Shown piece by piece: positions 28,357-36,828 of a stretch of DNA of 64,000 nucleotides. A program made the translations under genes and the position numbers. Origin of the DNA: Alteromonadaceae bacterium Bs31 (GTDB taxonomy: Bacteria > Pseudomonadota > Gammaproteobacteria > Pseudomonadales > Cellvibrionaceae); contig FXAI01000014.1 in the NCBI GenBank assembly GCA_900177435.1, positions 1-64,000 of the forward strand, written 5' to 3'. A model generated the notes under the pieces. The model searched no databases. It saw nothing but the letters and a program-made list of their open reading frames with translations, and was not told the DNA's origin. Each line of letters opens with the position of its first letter. Within the stretch, counting starts at the first letter, position 1.

Positions 28357-29322
28357 TTACTTTTCAGTGTAGATCACACTGTTGTTACGGCCATTGTGTT
28401 TTGCCTGGTAAAGCGCTTTATCCGCGCATTCGATCCAGGCGGTGGGTTCATTCATGGTCGGGTTTAGCTCGGCAATACCAAGGCTGATGCTATATTCCAC
28501 GTACAGCCCATCGTAGTGCACACTGAGCGTATCAATTTTTTTGCGTAGTCGCTCCGCCACCACCAAAGCGCCTTCGGCATGGGTATCGGGTAATATTACC
28601 GCGAACTCTTCTCCGCCATAGCGACCAGCGATATCGATTTCCCGAATGTTCTCCTTCAGGCATGCCGCCGTTTGGCGAATCACCTCGTCTCCGGTGGGGT
28701 GACCGTAGTTGTCGTTAACACGTTTAAAATGATCTATGTCGAACATCAGCATGGAGCAGAGATGCTGGTGCCTTTGGTAGCGTTGATATTCATGCACCAG
28801 TTCTGCTTCCCAGGAAGCGCGATTGAGCAAGCCCGTGAGGCCATCGGTGCGGCTTAGTTGCTGGAGTTGGGTATTTACTTCCTGCAGTTGCAGGCGGTTT
28901 ACTGCCACTTCCGTAACGTCGTAAACGATAAGGCAGATATGTTCCACTTCGCCGCGAACATTGGTGAGGGGAATGATGGTGCTGTTCTGGTACATGAAGT
29001 CGGCCATACTGGTAATGGGCCGGTAATTATTAAAGCGAAACAGGTAGGGGCGTTGCTCCCAGGTGGTGAAGGCCGAATTCTTGAGTACAAACACGGTATC
29101 CGCTTTGCGGCGGAACCAGCTTTCAGGCAATTCGGGAAAGAGCTCAAACACGCTTTTGCCCAGTACTTCGTCAGGCATTCTCGCGCTGTGGTTTTGCATG
29201 AAACCATTCCACAGCTCAATTTCAAAATTGGTGTTAAGGATTACCAGACCCACATCGATATTCTGCAAGGCCGCCATCAGCCAGTGAAATTCGTTGAGTA
29301 TTTCGTGTGTTTCCTTGTTCAC
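28357..29322 (-). CDS. PAS-GGDEF diguanylate cyclase
   Basis: This 321-residue soluble protein has a PAS sensor (about 15-140), a short coiled coil and a GGDEF domain. The active site is intact as GGEEF (236-240), and the inhibitory I-site RxxD is present (R227, D230), exactly five residues before it. It should make c-di-GMP with product feedback. The start is GTG at 29322, 20 bases after the stop of the CheC gene, so both are likely one transcript. The signal seen by PAS is unknown. LapD and the PilZ protein in this window are possible receivers. Confidence 0.9.
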   Translation of the reverse strand: MNKETHEILNEFHWLMAALQNIDVGLVILNTNFEIELWNGFMQNHSARMPDEVLGKSVFELFPELPESWFRRKADTVFVLKNSAFTTWEQRPYLFRFNNYRPITSMADFMYQNSTIIPLTNVRGEVEHICLIVYDVTEVAVNRLQLQEVNTQLQQLSRTDGLTGLLNRASWEAELVHEYQRYQRHQHLCSMLMFDIDHFKRVNDNYGHPTGDEVIRQTAACLKENIREIDIAGRYGGEEFAVILPDTHAEGALVVAERLRKKIDTLSVHYDGLYVEYSISLGIAELNPTMNEPTAWIECADKALYQAKHNGRNNSVIYTEK

Positions 29323-29342
29323 TCGGTGGCCCGCAGAGCTAG

Positions 29343-29954
29343 TTAATTAATAAGGTAGTCAATTTTTTTCAGCAGGATTTCCATGGAGGCATCTGTCATA
29401 ACAATCAGCATGTCGCAATTTACGTTGTAGCCTTCGAGCTGGTAGTTTATCTCGGTAACTAAAGCGTGATCCCAGGTGTTGCTGTGGGAGCGGAATAGAT
29501 CAGTCAATTTCATATGCTGACCCAGGACCATGGGTGGCCCGTAGCTGAATTCCATGTTGATCTGGTCTGCAATACCCTTTAGGCAGGCACCAAATAGAAC
29601 ATTTGTGGTGTCCATTAGCAGCTCGCACTCGGCCTGTGCATCGAGTTCGTCGTCATACTTCATGAGTGTGGCGAGGTCGGCAAAGCTGGTATCGTTAAAC
29701 AACAGCATCGCCTCTCCAGATATGCCACCGCCGATAAAGCCCTGGCACACGCCGGATACAGAGGAAGTATCGTCGATAGACTGCAGTGCCATGGCAATAT
29801 CTGAAGAGGCCATGACCTCGATATGCGGGATGGAGAGAATCACAAAAGTGTCCAATAAACGTGCAAGGCGATCACCAGCCTGGCCCATGGCCACATTGGT
29901 GATTTCCTGAAGGCAGTCTCTATGGTCTTCGTCTAAGTTGAGAATTGTGCTCAT
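29343..29954 (-). CDS. CheC-family phosphatase
   Basis: This 203-residue protein has two copies of the CheC active-site pattern D/S-x3-E-x2-N-x22-P. The first is canonical: D13, E17, N20, P43. The second keeps exact spacing but has changed residues: E111, D115, N118, P141. CheC proteins remove phosphate from CheY-like response regulators. It precedes the PAS-GGDEF cyclase by 20 bases, so its job may be to tie chemotaxis-type phosphorylation to c-di-GMP. No receiver gene is next to it. Confidence 0.85.
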   Translation of the reverse strand: MSTILNLDEDHRDCLQEITNVAMGQAGDRLARLLDTFVILSIPHIEVMASSDIAMALQSIDDTSSVSGVCQGFIGGGISGEAMLLFNDTSFADLATLMKYDDELDAQAECELLMDTTNVLFGACLKGIADQINMEFSYGPPMVLGQHMKLTDLFRSHSNTWDHALVTEINYQLEGYNVNCDMLIVMTDASMEILLKKIDYLIN

Positions 29955-30081
29955 TTGCGCTTCGCAGAGTATGACACTGTATTATCTATAATAGTCCGGT
30001 GCCGCTAAAATGCCGGGAAATTTCCAATGGTTTATCACAAGTCCGTGATTCCGGTTTCAGTCAGTAACAAGAGAGCAGGCG

Positions 30082-30729
30082 ATGTTGCAATTTGATGTGT
30101 TACCCGTAACCCCCTTTCAACAGAATTGTTCCCTGGTGTGGTGCGATAAATCCCTGGAGGGTGCGCTGATCGACCCCGGCGGGGAGGTGGAGCGTTTGCT
30201 TGGCCTGGTAGAGAAGCACAATGTTACCTTGAGCAAAGTCCTGCTTACCCACGGCCACCTGGATCACGTGGGGGGAACCGCTGAGCTCAAAAAGCGCCTG
30301 CAGCTTCCCGTTATTGGTCCTCATAAGGATGATGCGTTTTGGATCGACGGTTTGGAGGGGCAGGCTCATATGATGAATTTCAGTACCCCTGAGCACTTTC
30401 AGCCAGATCAGTGGCTGGTGGACGGTGATCGGGTGAGCGTTGGTGATGTTAGCCTGCAGGTCATTCACTGTCCTGGGCACACACCCGGGCATGTGGTGTT
30501 ATTTGACGATCAAAGCCAAACCGCCTTTGTGGGAGATGTGATTTTTCAGGGCTCCATAGGGCGAACGGACTTTCCTCGAGGCAACCATCAGCAATTAATC
30601 AGTTCTATCCGCGACAAGCTATTCCCGCTGGGCGATGATGTTCGATTTGTGCCGGGACATGGGCCCTTTTCCACCTTCGGGCAAGAGCGTGTGAGCAACC
30701 CTTTTGTGAGTGATAAGCTGTTCGGCTGA
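30082..30729 (+). CDS. MBL-fold metallo-hydrolase (glyoxalase II-like)
   Basis: This 215-residue enzyme has the metal motif HGHLDH (H57, H59, D61, H62) and further ligands in PGHTPGH, GDVIF and PGHGP. The size matches the short glyoxalase-II-like proteins such as E. coli YcbL, which lack the C-terminal substrate domain of true glyoxalase II. It probably hydrolyses a thioester or related compound in the cytoplasm. The ATG follows a GAGAGCAGG Shine-Dalgarno. It is a single gene between the CheC unit and a DUF2750 gene. Confidence 0.9.
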   Translation: MLQFDVLPVTPFQQNCSLVWCDKSLEGALIDPGGEVERLLGLVEKHNVTLSKVLLTHGHLDHVGGTAELKKRLQLPVIGPHKDDAFWIDGLEGQAHMMNFSTPEHFQPDQWLVDGDRVSVGDVSLQVIHCPGHTPGHVVLFDDQSQTAFVGDVIFQGSIGRTDFPRGNHQQLISSIRDKLFPLGDDVRFVPGHGPFSTFGQERVSNPFVSDKLFG

Positions 30730-30838
30730 TCACTATCAAGCAAGCGTCTCGTATAAGTACTAATGGGTGTACTTCTGGGCTAAATTAAACGCGGTAATTT
30801 TCGCACTATCCGGTGTGACCAATTGAGTGGTGGCAGCT

Positions 30839-31225
30839 ATGTCTGAAGAAAATGAACAACTCAGCGAGGATTTTGAGCAGAACTACGATCAGTTTATTGT
30901 GGAAGCAATGGGCACGGGTTGTGTGTGGGGCCTTGAAAATGCTGAGGGCTGGGCGCTCTGCCCTTCTGTTTACAACGACAATCTGGACGTAATGCCTCTC
31001 TGGTCTCAACCGGAGTACGCCGAAGTGCATTGTCGCGAGGAGTGGAGTAGCTACAAGGTAGTGCCCATTTCTCTGGAAGAGTTGCTGGATGAATGGCTGC
31101 CGGGCATGCACGAGGATCTTTTACTGGTGGGGCCAAATTGGGACAAAGATCTGGAGGGGGTGGAAGTGGAACCTCTGGATTTACTGGAAGATGTAGACAA
31201 AGTGGCGATGGATTCTGAGGATTAG
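30839..31225 (+). CDS. DUF2750 domain protein
   Basis: This acidic soluble protein of 128 residues carries the spaced Trp pattern typical of DUF2750: CVWGLENAEGWA, PLWSQPEYA, EEWSSYK and VGPNWDKDLEG. It has no catalytic signature or export signal. ATG 30839 is preferred over a GTG at 30827 because it is preceded by a GGTGG purine stretch. Function unknown. It is tail-to-tail with the thioredoxin-like gene. Confidence 0.8.
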   Translation: MSEENEQLSEDFEQNYDQFIVEAMGTGCVWGLENAEGWALCPSVYNDNLDVMPLWSQPEYAEVHCREEWSSYKVVPISLEELLDEWLPGMHEDLLLVGPNWDKDLEGVEVEPLDLLEDVDKVAMDSED

Positions 31226-31261
31226 ACGAGAACTCGCTTGAGCGAGGTACAAGTTAGCGCT

Positions 31262-31777
31262 CTATTGCTGCAGCACCAGCGTCTGTAACCTTCTCATGAC
31301 AGCGGTGGTGTCTTCATCGTTGTGGCGCACGTATTTGATTTTCTTGTCCAGGCCCACAAAAACCACTCCCGGCGTGCCGTCGATGGCATAGCGTTTAGCA
31401 AGCGCATCGGCTTTTAAAATGAGTGGAACCTGAATGTTTTTGCTGTCGAAGTAGGCCACTGGGTCGCCATCTTCCCAGATGTTCATGGCAAAAAATTTCA
31501 CCGTGTCATCCGCCAGCGATTTTTTGAACAGGCCGATGTCCGGCATCAATTCGCGACAAAACTTGCACCAGCTCGCCCAAAACACCATGACTACACGGTT
31601 GCCTTTTTCCAGCTCTGCATACAGCGAGTAGGAGTTGCCGTTGATATCCTGCATCATCCAGTCTGGAGCTACCATACCGGTTTTCAGCTCCGCCTGTTTA
31701 ACATCGGCCATGCACACACCGGCCCACATCCACAGCAGGATGCTGGCGAACAGGTAGCGGGTGTAAGTGTTATTCAT
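31262..31777 (-). CDS. Exported TlpA-like thioredoxin
   Basis: This 171-residue protein has an N-terminal signal peptide (about 1-24) and a thioredoxin fold. The active site is WCKFC (C71, C74), and the cis-Pro loop is GTPGVVFV. It would act in the periplasm as a thiol-disulfide reductant, as in cytochrome c maturation or repair of specific disulfides. No ccm or dsb genes are nearby. It lies 26 bases after the acetyltransferase gene and may share its transcript. Confidence 0.88.
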   Translation of the reverse strand: MNNTYTRYLFASILLWMWAGVCMADVKQAELKTGMVAPDWMMQDINGNSYSLYAELEKGNRVVMVFWASWCKFCRELMPDIGLFKKSLADDTVKFFAMNIWEDGDPVAYFDSKNIQVPLILKADALAKRYAIDGTPGVVFVGLDKKIKYVRHNDEDTTAVMRRLQTLVLQQ

Positions 31778-31803
31778 AGTCTGGCCGTACGCATAGTGTG
31801 CAG

Positions 31804-32634
31804 TTATAGATTGTCTGTTTCAGTATTGGTTCCAAATGGGTTTGGGTCCAGCTTTCGGTGAATGAAAGCGGTTAGTCTCGATAGAGACCGACGCTGCAGA
31901 CCCTCTTGGTCGAAGTTCTCCGGCGACAGCCAGCGCTGGTAGCAGGGTTTGAGTTGCTGCCAGTCATCATCGGTCATGGCAAACCAGCTGGTATCGCGGT
32001 TGTGGCCTTTAACCACCATATGCTTGCGGAACAAGCCTTCATAAGAGAATCCAAAACGCAGAGCGGCGTTTTTGGAGGCCGCGTTGAGTGCGTTGCATTT
32101 CCATTCGCAACGACGGTAGCCCAGCTCGAACACGTAGTCCAGAATCAGGAACACCGCCTCGCTGGCCAGAGTGGATTTCTGTAGATTACTTGAAAACATC
32201 ACATGGGCCAGTTCGATAGATCCTTTCTCTGCCTTGATGGCATCCAGTGCAAAAATGCCCTTGAATTCGCCCGCACTGTTACAGATGCAGTAAAAGCGTG
32301 CATCCTCACGCTTGCTAATATGCTGCATCCATTGGTAGTAGTGCTCGGCCGAATCAAATGGGCCGTAGGGCATATAGGTCCAGAGCTGCAGGTTAGCGGG
32401 GTCAAATTCCTTATAGAGCGCTAGCGCATGCTGTGCACTGTTGGCGCGAATGAGACGCGCATTGTCACCGCTCAGTTGGCCTGCCTCGGGGAAGCTTGCG
32501 CCAGCCCAGCCCCGGGTGCACGCGCCGATGGGCTGCCCGAATGCATTCAGTTCTTTGGCGGCAGGAGGCGCTTGTTTGCTGTTGTTCATGGCGCTGAGTT
32601 CCTCTGGTATGCCATTGCTTGCACCGCTAATCAT
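31804..32634 (-). CDS. GNAT family N-acetyltransferase (RimJ/RimL-like)
   Basis: This protein of about 276 residues has a GNAT domain. Visible are the RLIRANSAQHA opening strand, the central beta strand ELAHVMFSS, the SEAVFLILDYVF helix, and the RCEWKCNALNAASKNAALRFGF acetyl-CoA region (seen in parts RCEWKCNALN and AASKNAALRFGF) typical of the RimJ/L subgroup. It probably acetylates a protein N-terminus or small amine with acetyl-CoA. The start may be ATG 32634 (GAGG 4 bases upstream) or ATG 32589. It is divergent from parC across 68 bases. Confidence 0.85.
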   Translation of the reverse strand: MISGASNGIPEELSAMNNSKQAPPAAKELNAFGQPIGACTRGWAGASFPEAGQLSGDNARLIRANSAQHALALYKEFDPANLQLWTYMPYGPFDSAEHYYQWMQHISKREDARFYCICNSAGEFKGIFALDAIKAEKGSIELAHVMFSSNLQKSTLASEAVFLILDYVFELGYRRCEWKCNALNAASKNAALRFGFSYEGLFRKHMVVKGHNRDTSWFAMTDDDWQQLKPCYQRWLSPENFDQEGLQRRSLSRLTAFIHRKLDPNPFGTNTETDNL

Positions 32635-32702
32635 GACACCTCAAGGCGGTTCTCTGCTAGAATCGCGGCGTATTTACTCGCGGAATTAATTAAAAAAAGC
32701 CT

Positions 32703-34949
32703 ATGTCTGAGCACACGCCCATCCCCTTTGCAGACGAACAACAATCTCTGAAAGACTTCACCGAAAAAGCCTACCTCAACTATTCCATGTACGTGATTCT
32801 GGACCGAGCATTACCCCATGTGGGTGACGGCTTAAAACCTGTGCAGCGTCGTATTGTATATGCCATGAGTGAGTTGGGCTTAAAAGCCAGCGCCAAATTT
32901 AAAAAATCTGCGCGAACGGTGGGTGATGTTATTGGTAAATTTCACCCCCACGGAGATGGTGCCGCCTACGAAGCCATGGTGTTAATGGCGCAGCCCTTTT
33001 CTTATCGATATCCGCTGATAGAAGGGCAGGGCAACTGGGGCTCCCAGGACGACCCGAAATCTTTCGCCGCAATGCGCTACACGGAATCCCGCCTGCATAA
33101 ATATACCGAAGTATTGTTAAGCGAATTAGGGCAGGGAACGGTGGATTGGCTGCCAAATTTCGATGGCACCATGGACGAGCCGAAAGTTCTACCGGCCCGT
33201 GTACCGAATATTCTGTTGAACGGTACCACCGGTATTGCCGTGGGCATGGCAACGGATATTCCCCCTCATAATTTGCGCGAAGTGGTGAGTGCCACTGTGC
33301 ACTTGCTGGAAAACCCCGGTGCTACCACCAGGGATTTGTGCGAATTTATTCAGGGGCCGGACATGCCCACTGATGCAGAAATCATCACACCTAAAGCCGA
33401 TTTATTAAAAATATATGAGAGCGGCCGGGGCAGCATGAAAATGCGCGCGCGCTGGCAAAAGGAAGATGGCGACATCGTTATTGAAGCGCTGCCGCATCAG
33501 GTGAGCGGCAATAAAATCCTTGAGCAGATAGCGGCGCAAATGCAAGCCAAAAAATTGCCCATGGTGGCGGATCTGCGCGATGAATCGGATCACGAAAACC
33601 CGACGCGGCTGGTGATTGTTCCGCGCTCTAACCGCGTGGATATGGCGGCAATAATGAACCACTTGTTTGCCACCACAGATCTTGAACGCAGCTACCGTAT
33701 TAATTTAAACGTGATTGGCCTGGACGGACGCCCAGGTGTAAAAACCCTGCAACAAATGCTGCACGACTGGCTGAGTTTCCGCATGGTCACTGTGCGCAGG
33801 CGCTTGCAACACCGTTTGGATGCGGTAGAGCGTCGTTTGCACTTGTTGGACGGTTTGTTGGTTGCCTTTCTGAATCTCGACGAAGTTATTCATATCATTC
33901 GTACCGAAGACGAGCCGAAAAAAGAATTAATCAAACGCTTCCAGTTGTCTGAAGATCAGGCAAATTACATTCTCGATACCCGTTTGCGTCAACTCGCCCG
34001 CTTGGAAGAAATGAAAATTCGCGGTGAGCAGGACGACTTAAGCAAAGAGCGCGATGAACTCAGTAAAATCTTAGGCTCTGCTCGACGGCTGAAAACCCTT
34101 ATACGCAAAGAGTTGCTGGAAGCTGCAAAAGAATACGGTGACGATCGCCGATCGCCGATTGTTGAGCGCGAGGAGGCACAAGCCTTTAGTGAGACGGAGT
34201 TGATCAGTAGTGAGCCGGTAACCGTGGTGCTGTCCGAGAAGGGTTGGATACGCTCTGCCAAGGGGCACGATATTGACCCCTCCAGCCTTAGCTATAAAGC
34301 CGGGGATAGCTTTAAGGCAGCGACCAAAGGAAAGAGTAGTCAGAATACCCTGCTGCTGGATTCCACCGGTCGCAGCTATGCCATTACCACCCACAACCTT
34401 CCCTCGGCACGGGGGCAAGGGGAGCCTGTGACAGGCCGTCTCAATTTGCCCAGTGGTGCCGTGGTGGAAGGCATGTTGATGGGTGATGACAAGCAGAGAG
34501 TGCTATTGGCTTCCGATGCGGGTTACGGGTTTATCGGTACCCTCGGTGACATGTTCAGTAAAAATCGCGCCGGTAAAACCATGCTCTCCCTGCCAAAAGG
34601 CGCCCGAGTATTGCCGCCACAACTGATTGAGGATGTCGCAAATGCCTCGCTTGCAGCCATCAGTAATGAAGGCAGGCTATTGGTGTTTCCGGTGACGGAG
34701 TTACCTGAGCTGGCGAGGGGCAAGGGCAATAAAATCATTAACATTCCCTCTGCTCGAGTTCAGTCTCGGGAGGAGTATGTAATTGCGCTGGCGATTTTAT
34801 CCCAGTCACAGGCACTCAGGATAGTGTCTGGTAAGCGTCATCTTACGCTTAAGTATAAGGATTTGGAGCACTACGTGGGCGAGAGGGGCCGCAGAGGTAA
34901 CAAGCTTCCTCGCGGCTTCCAGAAAGTGGATTCCGTGGAGATAGAATAA
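32703..34949 (+). CDS. parC: DNA topoisomerase IV subunit A
   Basis: This 748-residue protein has the GyrA/ParC winged-helix and tower domains, with active-site Tyr126 in FAAMRYTES, and a short C-terminal beta-pinwheel as expected for ParC. With ParE it unlinks daughter chromosomes. In the quinolone region the sequence is [10 protein letters not shown], so Gly86 replaces the Ser (E. coli Ser80) that most ParC proteins carry; the acidic residue (Glu90) is kept. parE is not in the window. The gene is divergent from the acetyltransferase gene. Confidence 0.95.
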   Translation: MSEHTPIPFADEQQSLKDFTEKAYLNYSMYVILDRALPHVGDGLKPVQRRIVYAMSELGLKASAKFKKSARTVGDVIGKFHPHGDGAAYEAMVLMAQPFSYRYPLIEGQGNWGSQDDPKSFAAMRYTESRLHKYTEVLLSELGQGTVDWLPNFDGTMDEPKVLPARVPNILLNGTTGIAVGMATDIPPHNLREVVSATVHLLENPGATTRDLCEFIQGPDMPTDAEIITPKADLLKIYESGRGSMKMRARWQKEDGDIVIEALPHQVSGNKILEQIAAQMQAKKLPMVADLRDESDHENPTRLVIVPRSNRVDMAAIMNHLFATTDLERSYRINLNVIGLDGRPGVKTLQQMLHDWLSFRMVTVRRRLQHRLDAVERRLHLLDGLLVAFLNLDEVIHIIRTEDEPKKELIKRFQLSEDQANYILDTRLRQLARLEEMKIRGEQDDLSKERDELSKILGSARRLKTLIRKELLEAAKEYGDDRRSPIVEREEAQAFSETELISSEPVTVVLSEKGWIRSAKGHDIDPSSLSYKAGDSFKAATKGKSSQNTLLLDSTGRSYAITTHNLPSARGQGEPVTGRLNLPSGAVVEGMLMGDDKQRVLLASDAGYGFIGTLGDMFSKNRAGKTMLSLPKGARVLPPQLIEDVANASLAAISNEGRLLVFPVTELPELARGKGNKIINIPSARVQSREEYVIALAILSQSQALRIVSGKRHLTLKYKDLEHYVGERGRRGNKLPRGFQKVDSVEIE

Positions 34950-34958
34950 GGATAATCG

Positions 34959-34986
34959 CTAATCGAATAATTGTCCGTTCGATTAG
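34959..34986. repeat. 9-bp inverted repeat after parC
   Basis: Arms CTAATCGAA (34959-34967) and TTCGATTAG (34978-34986) are perfect complements with a 10-base spacer, starting 9 bases after the parC stop. There is no T-run, so a classical terminator is unlikely; it may be an RNA 3'-end structure. Confidence 0.5.
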
Positions 34987-35105
34987 TATGCGCGAACTGG
35001 TTCACATTTTTAGTGCGAGGTGACTTGAACGGAGGATTTGGGGATGACAGACTCAACTCCACTCTGATGTCACTGATTAATAATTAATTAAAAATAGTGT
35101 GAGAC

Positions 35106-35366
35106 ATGTCTGGATTTCGCAAGCACGGGCGCACGCTTGTTAAGTGCGCTGTACACATGAGCAATCACGATATTGGTGATGTAGTCACCGAGACGCGCGA
35201 TATATCTGAAACGGGTGTGTTCGTCAGTTGTCGTGAGATTGTTCACTTCATCTCCATTGGCGATGAGTTTAGAGCTCGCCTCTACAGTGAGTGTGACCAA
35301 ATTACCGATATTTACCTGAAAGTTGTGCGCCTCACAGAGGATGGCGTTGGGCTTTCCTTCGCCTAG
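35106..35366 (+). CDS. Single-domain PilZ protein (c-di-GMP binding)
   Basis: This 86-residue protein is a minimal PilZ domain. Both c-di-GMP contacts are present: RxxxR at R5-R9 (RKHGR) and D/NxSxxG at D32, S34, G37 (DISETG). It should bind c-di-GMP and pass the signal to a partner by protein contact, as it has no output domain. It stands between parC and bax. Partners cannot be named from the sequence. Confidence 0.9.
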   Translation: MSGFRKHGRTLVKCAVHMSNHDIGDVVTETRDISETGVFVSCREIVHFISIGDEFRARLYSECDQITDIYLKVVRLTEDGVGLSFA

Positions 35367-35369
35367 ACC

Positions 35370-35410
35370 TTTCGAGGTGATTTACTCTAAGGCCTCAGGC
35401 CATCTCGAAA
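35370..35410. repeat. Inverted repeat between convergent PilZ and bax genes
   Basis: Arms TTTCGAGGTG (35370-35379) and CATCTCGAAA (35401-35410) pair over 10 bp with one G-U/A-C position. A small GGCC-TCA-GGCC hairpin (35391-35401) sits at the inner edge. It lies in the gap between two convergent genes. It could act as a bidirectional 3'-end structure, but no U-tract follows on either strand. Confidence 0.45.
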
Positions 35411-35445
35411 CACGATAAAGCAAAAAAGCCAGGCTAGAAACAAGC

Positions 35446-36197
35446 TCACTCCAGCCCGTTAACTCTTATCATTTCGCGCAGCTCTGTAATATATTCATCC
35501 CCCCGTTCGGAATACTTACCCAGGCCCTGGGCCAGTGCGATGCCGCTTAGGGGCTGCTTACTACTCCGTAAATCAGCTCTTAACTGCCTGAGGTTTTTAT
35601 AGGCCTCATGGCTGTTAATGTTGAATAAATAGGCTGCAACACTCTGTCGGGTGGAGGAAAACCTTCTTACTTCGTGCTTTGCTTCGCTCGGGCGGTGCTT
35701 GGGAACAAAGCCGCAAGCGCTCTTAAAGCACCACTGGCCGAAATAGTTGTGCCCTTCGATAGCAAAGCGTGATCGCCCCCACGAGCTCTCATTGGCGGCT
35801 TGTGCCAGTGCCATGGAGCTTGGGATGGTATCAATGTGTTTTAACAGTGTATCGAGGGTTTGTTGCGTATTGTCTGAGGCTTTAACATCGTACCTTTGTG
35901 CTAAGCCCCCAAGTGCTTTTTTTCGCGCTTACTCAAGCTTGCACCGAGGGCAATTTTTTCTTGCATTAAAAGCAGGGCCTGGCGCTTGCTGGCAATTTTT
36001 TGGTTTTCATCATCAATGATGGGTTTGAGGTAAGCAAAAAAAGCAGCTTTACGTTCGGCGGTGTTTTCGATGGCGGAGAAGTCGGGCGCTTTTGGGTCTC
36101 TGTCTGCAAGGTTGCAGTGGCTCAGCAATAAGGTACCCGCAAGTACCACAGCCAGATAAGCGAGCAAAACAATGGCGATTAATTTTTTCAACAACAT
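35446..36197 (-). CDS. bax: Bax-like glucosaminidase-domain protein, interrupted by a -1 frameshift
   Basis: The N-terminal half (36197-35901, 98 codons) has a membrane anchor and an AERKAAFFAYLKPII segment. It stops at a TAG soon after A-AAA-AAG (35922-35916). The C-terminal half (35914-35446) continues one base back and carries the Bax/Mannosyl-glycoprotein glucosaminidase core: SSMALAQAANESSWGRS with the catalytic Glu, and a GLGKYSERG segment. Joined by a -1 shift, the product is about 250 residues, and the junction 'KREKK-ALGGLAQRYDV' keeps the length of E. coli Bax here. It is either a programmed frameshift, a recent homopolymer deletion, or a sequencing error. The intact product would cut peptidoglycan from the inner-membrane periplasmic face. 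Confidence 0.8.
35876..35922 (-). other. Candidate -1 ribosomal frameshift signal in bax
   Basis: The in-frame heptamer A AAA AAG (35922-35916) is the same one used in E. coli dnaX. Six bases later a 7-bp stem can form: GGGGCUU (35909-35903) with AAGCCUC (35882-35876), including one G-U pair and a 20-base loop. A strong upstream Shine-Dalgarno-like enhancer is not evident. Confidence 0.45.
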
Positions 36198-36234
36198 AGT
36201 AAAACCTTATTTCAATTAAAAGTGCGCCGGATAA

Positions 36235-36828
36235 CTATATATCGAGGCTGTTTCGTAGTTTTGAAAACTCTGCTTTGAGAGCCTCTTTGCTTGCTGCTTG
36301 TTTTATTTTCTGTGGCAGCGCCTCAAGCGTGGGCGCCGTCAATTTTTCACCGAGCCGTACCCGCTGGCATAGCTCCTGATAATGCTGTTTAAAAACCGGG
36401 AAGGCGATGTGTTCACTGTTATTTTGCAAAAAATACCAGTCTGCGGCGCGACCTGCGTAATACACGGCGAGGTGGCTCCAGTTTTGGGAGGCTTTGGGTG
36501 AGGGTGCTCTGCAGGCTTCAAGATACGCCGCGTGGGCTTCCGGCAAGCCGAGCTTGCTGCTGGCTTCACAAGCTTTAATCATACTGGCCAGCGTGGGCAA
36601 GAATTCGTTGTTTTCGATAATGCTTTTTATGGCCTGCAATATGATTTTTGGCTCGAAACGCTTTAATGCAGACAGCCAAAGGCGTTTTATCTGCGGAAGG
36701 TCTTCAGGTTTGCTGAACGCTTTGTAGAACTGGTTATGGTAGTTCAGCTCCAGTAATGCGAACACCTGATTTATTGCATCAATGAGCGTTTCAGACGGCC
36801 CAGCTTCTATCGTTAAGTTTTTCTTCAA
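36235..36828 (-). CDS. Replication protein P-like helicase loader
   Basis: This 197-residue helical protein resembles the phage lambda P / replication protein P family: INQVFALLELNYHNQFYKAF, then IKRLWLSALKRF, then NEFLPTLASMIKACE. Such proteins load the DnaB helicase. It has no Walker motifs, so it is not a DnaC AAA+ loader. The start is TTG at 36828, 38 bases inside the end of the triple-DnaT gene, so translation is coupled. Together they look like a replication-restart pair carried on the chromosome. No integrase or phage structural genes are nearby. Confidence 0.7.
   Translation of the reverse strand: MKKNLTIEAGPSETLIDAINQVFALLELNYHNQFYKAFSKPEDLPQIKRLWLSALKRFEPKIILQAIKSIIENNEFLPTLASMIKACEASSKLGLPEAHAAYLEACRAPSPKASQNWSHLAVYYAGRAADWYFLQNNSEHIAFPVFKQHYQELCQRVRLGEKLTAPTLEALPQKIKQAASKEALKAEFSKLRNSLDI

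Noticed and set aside
31231-31250. CTCGCT-TG-AGCGAG hairpin as a terminator between convergent genes
   Set aside because: The loop would be two bases and there is no T-run on either strand.
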